Positions 53,344 to 62,630 of a stretch of DNA of 64,000 bases are shown in pieces. Both the position numbers and the translations under genes were made by a program. The notes beneath the pieces were generated by a model that saw only the letters and a list, made by a program, of their open reading frames with translations, did no database searches and was not told the DNA's origin. Each line of letters starts with the position of its first letter. Position 1 is the first letter of the stretch. The stretch comes from Flavobacteriaceae bacterium MAR_2010_188 (GTDB lineage Bacteria; Bacteroidota; Bacteroidia; Flavobacteriales; Flavobacteriaceae): the NCBI GenBank assembly GCA_900104375.1, contig LT629302.1, forward strand, positions 3,516,480-3,580,479, written 5' to 3'.

Positions 53344-54312
53344 TTAGCAGCATCCGCCACCATCGTAATGGTAAGTGGATTCACTGATAAAAATATCGTC
53401 CCTATTTAACGATTCTAAGGCCCCTGCGGTTTTATCACATACCGCTAAAGGTTGATTTTTTAATAAAGTATGACCTTTCTTATCGTCAAAAAAGGTTTCT
53501 GTTCCATAGTAAATGGCAGCTTTACCCGTGAAAATACAAGGGCCATCGGCTGGCATCGGGTCTTTTATTGCCGCGACTTCAATGGATTCTATATAAATCC
53601 TTTCGTCGGTAGGATAGTGTTTAGAATCTAGGATTCTATATGGTTTTCTTGCTCTGATTTCTATCGTTCCGAAACCTGCATCGGTCAACATCTTAACGTA
53701 CTCATTAATCGGTAAGCTTCCGCTTAAGCAAAGCGCCCGTAACCTTTCATCATTTCTCAACGTTTCATTCATTGGTTGTTCGCAGGTTGGATCGCTCATC
53801 ACCAATTTTCCGTGAGGTTTTAAAACGCGATACATTTCTGAAATCGCCCTTTTTAAATCTTCAGCCTTAAAAATGTTGAATAAACAGTTTTGGGCAGCAA
53901 CGTCGATACTATTATCCTCAACCGGAAGATTTAAAGCGTCACCTTTTTTAAGATCTACAAACTCGCTCTTAAACCATGGATTCATTTCTTCGGCTTCCTT
54001 GAAATTTTTTCTAGAAGCTTCGAGCATTTCATCAACCACGTCGATACCAACAACGCCACTTTTATTTCTGTTGAAATATGCAAATTGAAGCAATTCCATT
54101 CCACCACCAACACCAACGTACAGCATCTTTGGTTCATTGGTAAGGTCTCTTGCATGTACGGTGCTTCCGCAACCGTAATTCATCTCTTGCATTATTTTAG
54201 GGATTTTTAAACCTGGAAGTTCCCAAATAGGATTGGTTGTACAACAAAGCCCAACATCTGGGGTAAGAGCCGCTTCTTTATAAACATCGTGGGTGGTATC
54301 TAAATAACTCAT
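53344..54312 (-). CDS. arsM: Arsenosugar-type arsenite S-adenosylmethionine methyltransferase
   Basis: 322 residues. The SAM-binding GVGGGMELLQFA, then DVAAQNCLFNIF and VLKPHGKLVMSDP, place it in the ArsM methyltransferase family. Cys23, Cys24 and Cys48 near the N-terminus and a C-terminal Cys pair are candidate arsenic ligands. The C-terminal extension (from about 220, with FTGKAAIYYG) is typical of the ArsM form linked to arsenosugar clusters. It should methylate arsenite to dimethylated arsenic, which the radical SAM protein then uses. It is 53 bp downstream of the nucleoside phosphorylase gene. Confidence 0.9.
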   Translation of the reverse strand: MSYLDTTHDVYKEAALTPDVGLCCTTNPIWELPGLKIPKIMQEMNYGCGSTVHARDLTNEPKMLYVGVGGGMELLQFAYFNRNKSGVVGIDVVDEMLEASRKNFKEAEEMNPWFKSEFVDLKKGDALNLPVEDNSIDVAAQNCLFNIFKAEDLKRAISEMYRVLKPHGKLVMSDPTCEQPMNETLRNDERLRALCLSGSLPINEYVKMLTDAGFGTIEIRARKPYRILDSKHYPTDERIYIESIEVAAIKDPMPADGPCIFTGKAAIYYGTETFFDDKKGHTLLKNQPLAVCDKTAGALESLNRDDIFISESTYHYDGGGCC

Positions 54313-54365
54313 ATCTGTATTTTCTCGTTTAGTTATATATTATAATTCCAAATTCCAAATTTTCT

Positions 54366-55190
54366 CTACTCTGTAATTTCTAACTCCTTGATAATTTCTT
54401 TGAAAATCGTAATCATTTCTGGTTCGGCTTTTTCTGCCATCGCGATGATCTCTTCTATATCTACGGGTTTTAGGTCATCAGGGTTACATTCGTCAGTAAT
54501 TACCGAAACTGCAGCCACCCTTAAACTAAGATGATTTGCAACGATTATCTCAGGTACCGTGCTCATTCCGACCGCATCGGCCCCTAAAATCTTGAGCATT
54601 CTATACTCTGCTTTTGTTTCTAACTGTGGGCCAACTACACTGACATAAACACCAGTATGTAAGGTAATATCATTTTCCTTAGCAATAGATTTAAAGCGGT
54701 CGTTTAAGATTTTATCGTACGGTTGGCTCATGTCTGCAAAACGCTCGCCCATTTGGGACACGCCTTTAAAGGCAAGTGGCGATCCACCTTGAAGATTTAT
54801 ATGATCCTCAATCAACATGAGTTCGCCTTTTTTAAAATCGAGATTTATGGCTCCGGCAGCATTAGATATTAATAATACCTTGATGCCCAAGTTTTCCATA
54901 ATCCTGACTGGATAGGTAATATCCTGCAAGGTGTAGCCTTCATACAAATGAAAGCGGCCCTGCATAACAATCACTTTTTTACCTTCTAAAGTTCCGTAGA
55001 TGAGTTTTCCTTTATGAAATTCTACAGTAGCAGTAGGAAAGTAAGGAATATGATTGTAGCTAACTTCATGCTCAATGTCTATTTCCTTTAGGAGTTGCCC
55101 CAGGCCAGTGCCGAGAATAATCCCAACTTCAGGTTTGTCAAATCCTTTACTTATTAAATATTTTGAAGTTTCTTCTATTTGTCTAATCAT
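54366..55190 (-). CDS. Purine-nucleoside phosphorylase
   Basis: 274 residues, class I trimeric type. GTGLGQL, GRFHLYEGY, SNAAGAIN and GADAVGMSTVPE are the family motifs in order. It cleaves purine nucleosides with phosphate to base and ribose-1-phosphate. It overlaps the TIGR04282 gene by 4 nt, within the arsenosugar cluster. That context suggests it may remove adenine from the dimethylarsinoyl-adenosine made by ArsS, giving an activated arsenoribose; this is inference, and a plain salvage role is the alternative. Confidence 0.93.
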   Translation of the reverse strand: MIRQIEETSKYLISKGFDKPEVGIILGTGLGQLLKEIDIEHEVSYNHIPYFPTATVEFHKGKLIYGTLEGKKVIVMQGRFHLYEGYTLQDITYPVRIMENLGIKVLLISNAAGAINLDFKKGELMLIEDHINLQGGSPLAFKGVSQMGERFADMSQPYDKILNDRFKSIAKENDITLHTGVYVSVVGPQLETKAEYRMLKILGADAVGMSTVPEIIVANHLSLRVAAVSVITDECNPDDLKPVDIEEIIAMAEKAEPEMITIFKEIIKELEITE

Positions 55191-55882
55191 GAAATGTGCT
55201 CTAAAATTTTTTGTAATTCTTTGTTCGAACTAAAGTAGTTTGAAGACTTTAAATCTTCAAGTGTATCTATGTCGTTCAATTCTTGCAACAAAATAACTTT
55301 GCTATTTTGAAGGTCTTTCAAGGTTGAATCTAAAACGGAATCTGTTCCCCATTCCTTATTTATAAAAATGGAATAGTACATATCTTTCAGTGCCAGCAGA
55401 TAGTAACCGCCGTCTAACGCTGGTCCTAGAACAACATCATTTTGGTCTAGTTTATCGTAGGCATCGGTAACCAAATCGGACTTTAAGTCGAGCAAATCGC
55501 TTCCTATTATACAGATTTTTTCATATCCCATCACTAGGAGCTCAGTAAAGGCATTCGCCATTTTGTCTCCTAAATCATTGCCTCTTTGCAATTTTTTTCT
55601 GAAAAGGTCATCGCTCCAGATATCACCTTTTTTAATATGCTCTGAATAAAAAACATAGCGGTCTGCCTTTATAGAAGTGGCAACATTTGCAGTATGTTTC
55701 AGTAAGAATTTGTAAATCGAAAGAGCAGTTTCGTCGCCCACAGATTTAGCTAGTCGGGTTTTACATTTGCCCAATTCCGGATTTCGGGTAAAGATTATAA
55801 GCGCTTTTTTTGAAGTTGGAAAGTAGAAATCTTGAAGCATTTCATTCTCTCCATTAGAATCCTTTAAATTAAATAGACCCAT
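55187..55882 (-). CDS. TIGR04282-type (DUF2064) glycosyltransferase of arsenosugar biosynthesis
   Basis: 231 residues. The N-terminal FTRNPELGKCKTRLA and the LGPALDGGYYLLALK motif define the family, a nucleotidyl/glycosyl transferase-like fold. The start overlaps the rhodanese stop by one base (TAATG), favouring this ATG over an internal one 14 codons on. A paired GT2 enzyme (TIGR04283) lies at the other end of the cluster; together they probably attach the aglycone or transfer the arsenoribose. Exact reaction not known. Confidence 0.88.
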   Translation of the reverse strand: MGLFNLKDSNGENEMLQDFYFPTSKKALIIFTRNPELGKCKTRLAKSVGDETALSIYKFLLKHTANVATSIKADRYVFYSEHIKKGDIWSDDLFRKKLQRGNDLGDKMANAFTELLVMGYEKICIIGSDLLDLKSDLVTDAYDKLDQNDVVLGPALDGGYYLLALKDMYYSIFINKEWGTDSVLDSTLKDLQNSKVILLQELNDIDTLEDLKSSNYFSSNKELQKILEHIS

Positions 55883-56409
55883 TAGTTCACGGATTTACCT
55901 TTTTTTAACCACTTTTCCCATTCGCGTGAAAAGGTGTGGACCTTTTCGGTTTCTTGTTCATTTAAGTCTAGAACAGGAAGGTCGTTATTTTTCCATTCAA
56001 AGATACCGCCATAGAGGTTAAATACGTTGTAATACCCAGCTTTTTTTAGCTTATTGGCAATGTTCTCCGAACGTATGCCAATTGTACAATAGACTACAAT
56101 TTTCTGGTCTTTATCTGTTAGAAGATTTGTGAGATTATCGATTTCAAAAGAATTATAGCCAACAAAAACAGCGTTGGGAATATGACTCACATTGTATTCT
56201 TCAGTTTCTCTCGCGTCCAAAATGATGGCGCCAGTCTTCGGCATCGCCAGTTCGTTAACACTAATGTAAGGCACAAGATGCTCATTATGTACATTAAGAA
56301 GTTGTGAAAGCTTGTCCTGACCTTGGGAGCTAAAACTTAGCAATGACATAAAGATGAAGGCTAGAACCTTCAAATTAAGTGTAGGTGTATATGAAAGGGA
56401 AGATTTCAT
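55882..56409 (-). CDS. Periplasmic rhodanese-domain protein
   Basis: 175 residues. A signal peptide (about 1-30, ending SSQG) is followed by a rhodanese domain with active-site Cys108 in VVYCTIGIRS and LDARETEEY early in the fold. Rhodaneses transfer sulfane sulfur. It starts 1 nt after arsS and overlaps the next gene by one base. Export is interesting: sulfur transfer at the envelope could make thio-arsenosugars or trap arsenic. That role is inference. Confidence 0.87.
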   Translation of the reverse strand: MKSSLSYTPTLNLKVLAFIFMSLLSFSSQGQDKLSQLLNVHNEHLVPYISVNELAMPKTGAIILDARETEEYNVSHIPNAVFVGYNSFEIDNLTNLLTDKDQKIVVYCTIGIRSENIANKLKKAGYYNVFNLYGGIFEWKNNDLPVLDLNEQETEKVHTFSREWEKWLKKGKSVN

Positions 56410-56410
56410 C

Positions 56411-57466
56411 TTAAGTTACACTACCTTGACAGCTACTTCCTGCGCCAGCGGTGCATCCGTAACAATGTTGTGAAATCACAATGTCCCTTCCTTCCAAAAG
56501 CTCTTCATTATATTCAGCGATGTGTTTTGCCTTACTATTTACGGGTAATTCTAACATTTGATTAAAATCGCAATCAAATAAATAGCCGTCCCAGCTAACC
56601 GATAAGGTATTGGTACACATCACATTTTGCACTGCCGCAGGATTGTAAGCTTCCACCAAAGAGTACATATAATCCTCATAATTTTCTGAAGCAATTAGAT
56701 AATCTAAAAACCTACTGATCGGAAGGTTGGTGATGGCAAAAAGATGATGAAACTGAATATCAAAATCTTCCTTTAGGGCTTTCTTAAAGTCTTTTTCCAT
56801 CGACGCTTGGTTGCCTGGTAAAAATGCTCCTGAAGGATTATAGACCAAATCTAGCCTTAAATCGCTCCCCGGCATTCCATAACCAATCGCATTTAAATCT
56901 TGAAGCGCTTTTATCGATTTATCAAAAACCCCATCGCCACGTTGCTTATCTGTTTTGCCTTTGGTCCAGTGTGGCATAGAGGAAATAACGTGCACATTAT
57001 GACTCTTGAAAAATTCGGGTAAATCGTAATATTTCTTGTTCGCTCTAATAATGGTAAGGTTCGATCGCACTATAAAATCCTGAATACCCGCTTTTGAAGC
57101 TTCATCCACAAACCATCTAAAATCAGGGTTCATTTCTGGAGCGCCACCGGTTAGATCCAACGTATGTGCGCCAGTGGTTTTAATGACTTCCAAACATTGT
57201 TTCATCGTATCTCGAGTCATGATTTCCTTTCTATCGGGACCAGCATCTACATGGCAATGTTCACAAACTTGGTTACACATATAACCCACGTTAATTTGAA
57301 GAATCTCTAGTTTCTTGGCCTTCAAGGGAAATTGACCCGTCTCGGCAATCTTCTGCTTAAATTTTGGGAGTTCGCCGCTTTTAAAAATCCCGTTGGAAAG
57401 GATTTCTAACTGTCGGTTACTGTTGGCTAAGTCGCTATGTCTTTTATGTAGTGATTTTTGGGTCAT
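56411..57466 (-). CDS. arsS: Arsenosugar biosynthesis radical SAM protein ArsS
   Basis: 351 residues. The radical SAM cluster motif is C64-x3-C68-x2-C71 (CNQVCEHC). The C-terminal Cys-rich motif HCYGCTAGAGSSC (C335, C338, C346) is characteristic of this family, where some members have selenocysteine; here all are Cys. ArsS is thought to add the 5'-deoxyadenosyl group to dimethylated arsenic. It is the second gene of the cluster, 134 bp after the peroxidase-like gene, and the rhodanese gene follows by 1 nt. Confidence 0.92.
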   Translation of the reverse strand: MTQKSLHKRHSDLANSNRQLEILSNGIFKSGELPKFKQKIAETGQFPLKAKKLEILQINVGYMCNQVCEHCHVDAGPDRKEIMTRDTMKQCLEVIKTTGAHTLDLTGGAPEMNPDFRWFVDEASKAGIQDFIVRSNLTIIRANKKYYDLPEFFKSHNVHVISSMPHWTKGKTDKQRGDGVFDKSIKALQDLNAIGYGMPGSDLRLDLVYNPSGAFLPGNQASMEKDFKKALKEDFDIQFHHLFAITNLPISRFLDYLIASENYEDYMYSLVEAYNPAAVQNVMCTNTLSVSWDGYLFDCDFNQMLELPVNSKAKHIAEYNEELLEGRDIVISQHCYGCTAGAGSSCQGSVT

Positions 57467-57600
57467 ACTTTATTTTTCTTCAATTTGAAGGATACTTATA
57501 AGTTTTTGAAAGCGTAAGTTATAGAGGGATTTTAGTTAATAATACCAATCTTAGGAATTCGTTGGTAGCTAACAATTTTATTCAAAAATTGGTTCTATGC

Positions 57601-57936
57601 TCACATTTCTAGTTTATTCACTTTATTCATCATTTGCACTCCATGCACTAAGGATGCGCCACCTCGGATTGCTGCTGCTACATGTAACGACTCCATCATT
57701 TCTTCTTTAGTAATACCTCTTTGCAATCCGTCGCCGGTATAAGCATCGATACAATAAGGACACTGAATGGTGTGAGCGACTGCTAATGCAATCAAGGATT
57801 TTTCTCTAGCGGTAAGCTTTCCTTCTTCAAAAACCTTTCCGTAGTAATCAAAAAATTTGTCCCCAAGTTCTTGGTTCCACTCAGAAATCTTACCAAACTT
57901 TCTTAAATCCGCTGGGTCGTAATATGTTTTTTGCAT
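57601..57936 (-). CDS. Arsenosugar-associated peroxidase-like (carboxymuconolactone decarboxylase family) protein
   Basis: 111 residues from the ATG at 57936; an upstream in-frame ATG (58026) would add a 30-residue, poorly conserved leader. The AhpD-like core carries C59 and C62 in QCPYC with His55 nearby, as in alkylhydroperoxidase-D proteins. Such small proteins often accompany arsS in bacterial genomes. It may reduce an arsenic or peroxide intermediate through its CxxC pair. It starts the cluster. Confidence 0.88.
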   Translation of the reverse strand: MQKTYYDPADLRKFGKISEWNQELGDKFFDYYGKVFEEGKLTAREKSLIALAVAHTIQCPYCIDAYTGDGLQRGITKEEMMESLHVAAAIRGGASLVHGVQMMNKVNKLEM

Positions 57937-58104
57937 CTTTATATCTCTTATTAAATAATACGTAAATAATGAATATACAGTTTTAAGTCGACAGAAAAAG
58001 TGAATCATTACCGTATCTAAGGACAAACTTAATGATTATGTCGTTCACAAAGATTTATCATTCAATTTATCGTAAATTTTACCGCTAAACTTTTTAACTA
58101 ATAC

Positions 58105-60237
58105 ATGGAAAAATTTATAACCTGCTTTATACTATTCACCTTAACCTTTTCATGCAATAATAAAACCCAAGATGTTGTGGCTGCCAATAAAAAATCTAAT
58201 GATCTCATAGAGGAAACCAGTCCTTATCTGCTTCAACATGCCTATAATCCTGTAGACTGGAAGCCTTGGGGCGATGCTGCCTTGGAGAAAGCACAAAAGG
58301 AGAATAAACTTTTGGTGATTTCTATTGGTTATTCTTCCTGTCATTGGTGCCACGTTATGGAGGAAGAGAGTTTTGAAGACGACTCGATTGCCAAATTGAT
58401 GAACGAAAATTACATAAGCATAAAAGTAGATAGAGAAGAACGCCCAGATATTGACCAAGTTTATATGGATGCGGTACAGATGATGACTGGCAGCGGTGGT
58501 TGGCCTCTAAACGTTATTGCATTGCCCGACGGCAGACCTCTTTATGGTGGAACTTATCACACTAAAAGTCAGTGGGAACAAATCCTGAATAGGATGAAAG
58601 AGCTGTATCAAGAAAAGCCTGAAGACTTGATTAAATATGCCGCGGAACTTACCGAAGGCATCCACAATTATAATTTGGTCGAAACCAATCCAGAAAATCC
58701 AGATTTCACCAAACAAATTTTAGAGCAGGGAATAGAAGGTCAGCGAGACCAATGGGATACAAAAATGGGAGGCACCAAGCAGTCCACAAAATTTCCGCTC
58801 CCTAATAACCTTGAGTTTATTATGCGCTATGGTTTTCAATCTGAAAGTGAAGAGGTTCTTAAATATATAGAAACAACCTTGAATAATATGGCGTTCGGTG
58901 GAATTTACGATCAAGTTGGTGGTGGTTTTTCCCGTTATAGCACGGACGTTAAATGGCACGTGCCCCATTTTGAAAAAATGCTTTACGATAATGCGCAACT
59001 GGTCAGCCTTTATTCTAAAGCTTATGCGCTTACTCAAAATGAACTCTACAAACAAACAGTTACTGAAACCTTAGAATTTATAGAGAGGGAATTAACCAAT
59101 GAAGAAGGCGCTTTTTATTCGTCACTAGATGCAGATAGTAAAGACGATGACGGAAATCTTGAAGAAGGAACCTATTACGTATGGAAAAAAGATACTCTTC
59201 AACAATTATTAAAAGATGACTTTGAAATCTTCAAGGAGTATTACAATATCAATTCTTATGGCTTATGGGAAAAAGGGAATTATGTATTGATCAGAAAATC
59301 TGAAGATGAAGCTTTTGCAACTGAAAATAATATTCCGCTTTCAGAACTGAAAACTAAAATCAATAGCTGGAAGGAAATTTTAAATACCGCCAGGAATAAA
59401 AGAAATAGGCCAAGGTTAGATGACAAGACCTTGACTTCTTGGAATGGTTTGATGTTAGACGGTTATATCGACGCCTACCAAGCTTTCAAAACTTCTGAAT
59501 ATCTTCAAACAGCGGAGAAAAATGCTAATTTTATCGTATCTAATCTAATGAAAAAGGATGGAGGACTATTTCATAACTATAAAGATGGAAGGGCTACCAT
59601 TAACGGTTATTTGGAAGATTATGCCACCGTGATTTCTGCATTTATAAACCTTTATGGCGTAACTGCGGATGAAAAATATTTAGAGCGTGCGAAGGATTTA
59701 AACGATTATTCCTTAAAGCACTTTTACGATGAAAAATCTGGGTTGTTCTATTTTACTTCAGATGAAGATTCTAAACTTATAACCAGAAAGACCGAGGTTT
59801 ATGATAATGTGATTTCATCCTCTAATTCTATCATGGCGAACAACATTTTTAAACTAAGCCATTATTACGGAAATTCCGAATATAAAGTCATTGCAGAAAA
59901 AATGTTGAACAATGTGTTGCCTCAGATTGAAGAATCTCCAAGTGCGTATGGCAATTGGCTGAGTCTATTGGCAGATTTTGTTGGACCATATTATGAAGTG
60001 GCGATTTCTGGCCCAAATGGTGTTGAAAAGACCAAGGAAATAACCTCACATTATCTTCCAAATGTTTTATTTGCAACCGCGAATAAAGAATCAACCGTTC
60101 CATTGATGGAAAATCGATTTAATGATGATGATACTTATATTTTTATCTGTGTCGATGGGACATGTCAGCTACCTGTAACGGAAACTTCTAAAGCTCTTGG
60201 AATGATAAAACGGAATTTTGAATCTAATACTAAATAG
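58105..60237 (+). CDS. DUF255/thioredoxin-domain lipoprotein (YyaL/SSP411 family)
   Basis: 710 residues. Lipoprotein signal (TFSC, Cys17), then the DUF255 thioredoxin-like domain with SSCHWCHVM (C79 and C82) and a long alpha-helical toroid (about 190-560) resembling N-acylglucosamine 2-epimerase. Typical for the family: [15 protein letters not shown] and GGWPLNV. Function is not established; the CxxC motif indicates disulfide or thiol chemistry, here at the envelope because of the lipoprotein signal (most homologues lack one or are cytoplasmic). It is divergent from the arsenosugar cluster. Confidence 0.9.
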   Translation: MEKFITCFILFTLTFSCNNKTQDVVAANKKSNDLIEETSPYLLQHAYNPVDWKPWGDAALEKAQKENKLLVISIGYSSCHWCHVMEEESFEDDSIAKLMNENYISIKVDREERPDIDQVYMDAVQMMTGSGGWPLNVIALPDGRPLYGGTYHTKSQWEQILNRMKELYQEKPEDLIKYAAELTEGIHNYNLVETNPENPDFTKQILEQGIEGQRDQWDTKMGGTKQSTKFPLPNNLEFIMRYGFQSESEEVLKYIETTLNNMAFGGIYDQVGGGFSRYSTDVKWHVPHFEKMLYDNAQLVSLYSKAYALTQNELYKQTVTETLEFIERELTNEEGAFYSSLDADSKDDDGNLEEGTYYVWKKDTLQQLLKDDFEIFKEYYNINSYGLWEKGNYVLIRKSEDEAFATENNIPLSELKTKINSWKEILNTARNKRNRPRLDDKTLTSWNGLMLDGYIDAYQAFKTSEYLQTAEKNANFIVSNLMKKDGGLFHNYKDGRATINGYLEDYATVISAFINLYGVTADEKYLERAKDLNDYSLKHFYDEKSGLFYFTSDEDSKLITRKTEVYDNVISSSNSIMANNIFKLSHYYGNSEYKVIAEKMLNNVLPQIEESPSAYGNWLSLLADFVGPYYEVAISGPNGVEKTKEITSHYLPNVLFATANKESTVPLMENRFNDDDTYIFICVDGTCQLPVTETSKALGMIKRNFESNTK

Positions 60238-60306
60238 AATTTTAAAATTGGAAACTCTTATTAAACAAAGCTATTTAAATTTTTCATTAGAGAGAAAAGG
60301 TTAAAC

Positions 60307-62619
60307 CTAAAAAGGATATCCGATTGCAAAATTCAGCACCGGACTCGCCACATCAAAATTGAATCGTTCACCTTTCGGTTGGGTTGGGTCATGAAACGGT
60401 GCAGCCAAATCTAAACGTATCACAAAGCCTTGCAAATCGAAGCGAATACCAAAGCCAGCGCCCATACCTAGTTCACTAATAAAATCGCTCGAAAATTCAT
60501 CCTTACCTTCAAAGTATGGATTCCCTTTAGAGTTCCAAATATTACCAGCGTCGGCAAAGAAGGCTCCTTTTAAGTAGCCAAATAGAGGAAAACGGTATTC
60601 TACGTTTGCTTCTAACCTAATATTTCCGGTTTGGTCAAAAAAGCCAATATTCACTCGTTCGCCATTTTCATCTAAAATATCCTCACCTGAATAAGTTCCG
60701 GGCCCCAAAGACCTTATCCTAAAAGCACGTACACTATAAGGGCCACCAGAAAAATATTGTTTTATATAAGGCATGACCTCGGAATTTCCATATGGTAATC
60801 CGTAACCAGCAAATAACCTTGTTGCTATTGTTTGTTTTTCGTCGATACGATAGTGGTATCTTAAATCGATATCGGCTTTTGCAAACTGCGCATATTGCTG
60901 ATTAAATACTGATTTCGGTTCGCCCGGAACATCTTCTTTTCCAAAAAGACCAATAAGATTGCCGGCAACATCTAAAGTGGTATTTAAAAAAATATTATGG
61001 GTGTCCTCCGTATCAACCAATCCATTATAAATAAAGGAGTAAGTCATCCCAGAAATAAATTGTTGCTCAAAACTAAGAGCTAAGAACGGATTCTCTCTAA
61101 GGACCTTCTCAAAAACCTCTGTTGTATTAGAAAGTTTAGTGTAAATAACTGAGATAGGATTATATTGATGGGTAATATACCTATTCGCATTCCACACATA
61201 TCCAAACTTTGCATTTCCAGATAAGAGTTGATAAAGGTCCGTCCTGTTCAGGTAATCAACTCCAAAACCGGTAACTGTTCTAGGAATGGAATAATCAAAA
61301 AAATCACCTTTTATCTTTACCGGAAAAATCATTCTCGGCAGAACAAGTTCAGTAGAAAAGCCTAGTTCTAAGCTACTTTTTCCTAATTGATTTTTTCCTC
61401 CCCCAACTTGTTTTTCGTAACCAACTTTAGTTGAAAAACTTAAATTTTCACCTCCTTGAAAGGTATTCCGATTGGTATAGGTCAATGCTATCGCAGGACC
61501 TGCAAAATTGTTGGATTTTGTCACCGCTTGCAGCTCCGCTCTGAATGCACGCTTATTTAACGGAGACAAATAAATATTTGCGTGAAGAATCCCCAAACTG
61601 TCGTTAACCAAAGAATCTAGCTCTTTATACTGAATATTTACATATTTATAGATTCCTAAAGTAGACAAACGCCTCGCTGTATTCTTAGAGACCAATGGAT
61701 CATAATATTGACCTTCCTCAATGGTAATAAAAGGGTCTAAATGTTTTGGCTTAAAGTAAATCGGCTCGATATCTTGTATATAGGTCTTTCCATTAAGTTC
61801 TACTCCCGCAATCTTGGTTGAATCCATATTAATATCGTAGTCTGGATAAACATTGATTTGGGTAATTTGGTAAGGTCTTAAGGATTTTTTTGGAACATCC
61901 TTTTTCAACTTTAAATAAAGATCATAACGCTTATCATCATATTGATTAGTGTCACTTTCAAAAATCAAAAAACTTGAGTTGAAATTGTAGTAGCCGATTT
62001 TCTTTAGCTCAAAATCCATCCGTTCTCTTTCAATCTTAAAATTATTTAAATCGAATCTCATCCCTTTAAAGAATTGGCTATTGGCCATTAGCTTCTGCAT
62101 TTCCTGATAGATAGGAGGGGAGAGCGTGTCTAATTGATAGGTTGCCAAAGTATACGGATCAGGAACATCGACCGTATATTTTACCGATGCGGTTTTCTTC
62201 TCGTCATTTTCGGTAAATTTGGAGGAAGCGATGCTATAGAAAAAGCCTCGGTTCTCTAATCTATTCAATAACAGTTCTTCAACTTGGTAAGGCTCAACAT
62301 CCGACTGATAAACCGGTTCTTCACCTAACTGTTTATAAAGCCAACGATTGATGAAACCTGGTTTTACTTTTTGATTTTTATAATAATAATATAGACCGGG
62401 CTGCATTCCTAAAAAGGAAGTGTTAGGTTCAGGTCTAAGCGTGGTTTCTAAAACACTTTTTAACCGATCCTTATCTTCGACGACTGTATCAGAAACAATT
62501 TCTATTTCTGCACCGGTATAAAGTCTTTCACCTTCTGGAATATATTTGGTTATACTGCAAGAAAAGAGTATGAGCCCAAGAACAAAAAACAATAAACATT
62601 TGTAAAAACTTTTAGGCAT
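60307..62619 (-). CDS. TamL, lipoprotein form of TamA/BamA-like outer-membrane protein
   Basis: 770 residues. A lipobox (LFSC, Cys21) makes this TamL-like: a lipidated TamA typical of Bacteroidota. POTRA domains occupy about 30-390 and an Omp85 barrel the rest, with GGPYSVRAFR near the strand-lid region and a final FAIGYPF strand ending in Phe. With TamB it takes part in phospholipid or protein delivery to the outer membrane. It follows tamB by 11 bp on the same strand, so both are co-expressed. Confidence 0.9.
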   Translation of the reverse strand: MPKSFYKCLLFFVLGLILFSCSITKYIPEGERLYTGAEIEIVSDTVVEDKDRLKSVLETTLRPEPNTSFLGMQPGLYYYYKNQKVKPGFINRWLYKQLGEEPVYQSDVEPYQVEELLLNRLENRGFFYSIASSKFTENDEKKTASVKYTVDVPDPYTLATYQLDTLSPPIYQEMQKLMANSQFFKGMRFDLNNFKIERERMDFELKKIGYYNFNSSFLIFESDTNQYDDKRYDLYLKLKKDVPKKSLRPYQITQINVYPDYDINMDSTKIAGVELNGKTYIQDIEPIYFKPKHLDPFITIEEGQYYDPLVSKNTARRLSTLGIYKYVNIQYKELDSLVNDSLGILHANIYLSPLNKRAFRAELQAVTKSNNFAGPAIALTYTNRNTFQGGENLSFSTKVGYEKQVGGGKNQLGKSSLELGFSTELVLPRMIFPVKIKGDFFDYSIPRTVTGFGVDYLNRTDLYQLLSGNAKFGYVWNANRYITHQYNPISVIYTKLSNTTEVFEKVLRENPFLALSFEQQFISGMTYSFIYNGLVDTEDTHNIFLNTTLDVAGNLIGLFGKEDVPGEPKSVFNQQYAQFAKADIDLRYHYRIDEKQTIATRLFAGYGLPYGNSEVMPYIKQYFSGGPYSVRAFRIRSLGPGTYSGEDILDENGERVNIGFFDQTGNIRLEANVEYRFPLFGYLKGAFFADAGNIWNSKGNPYFEGKDEFSSDFISELGMGAGFGIRFDLQGFVIRLDLAAPFHDPTQPKGERFNFDVASPVLNFAIGYPF

Positions 62620-62630
62620 TCTTATAGTTG

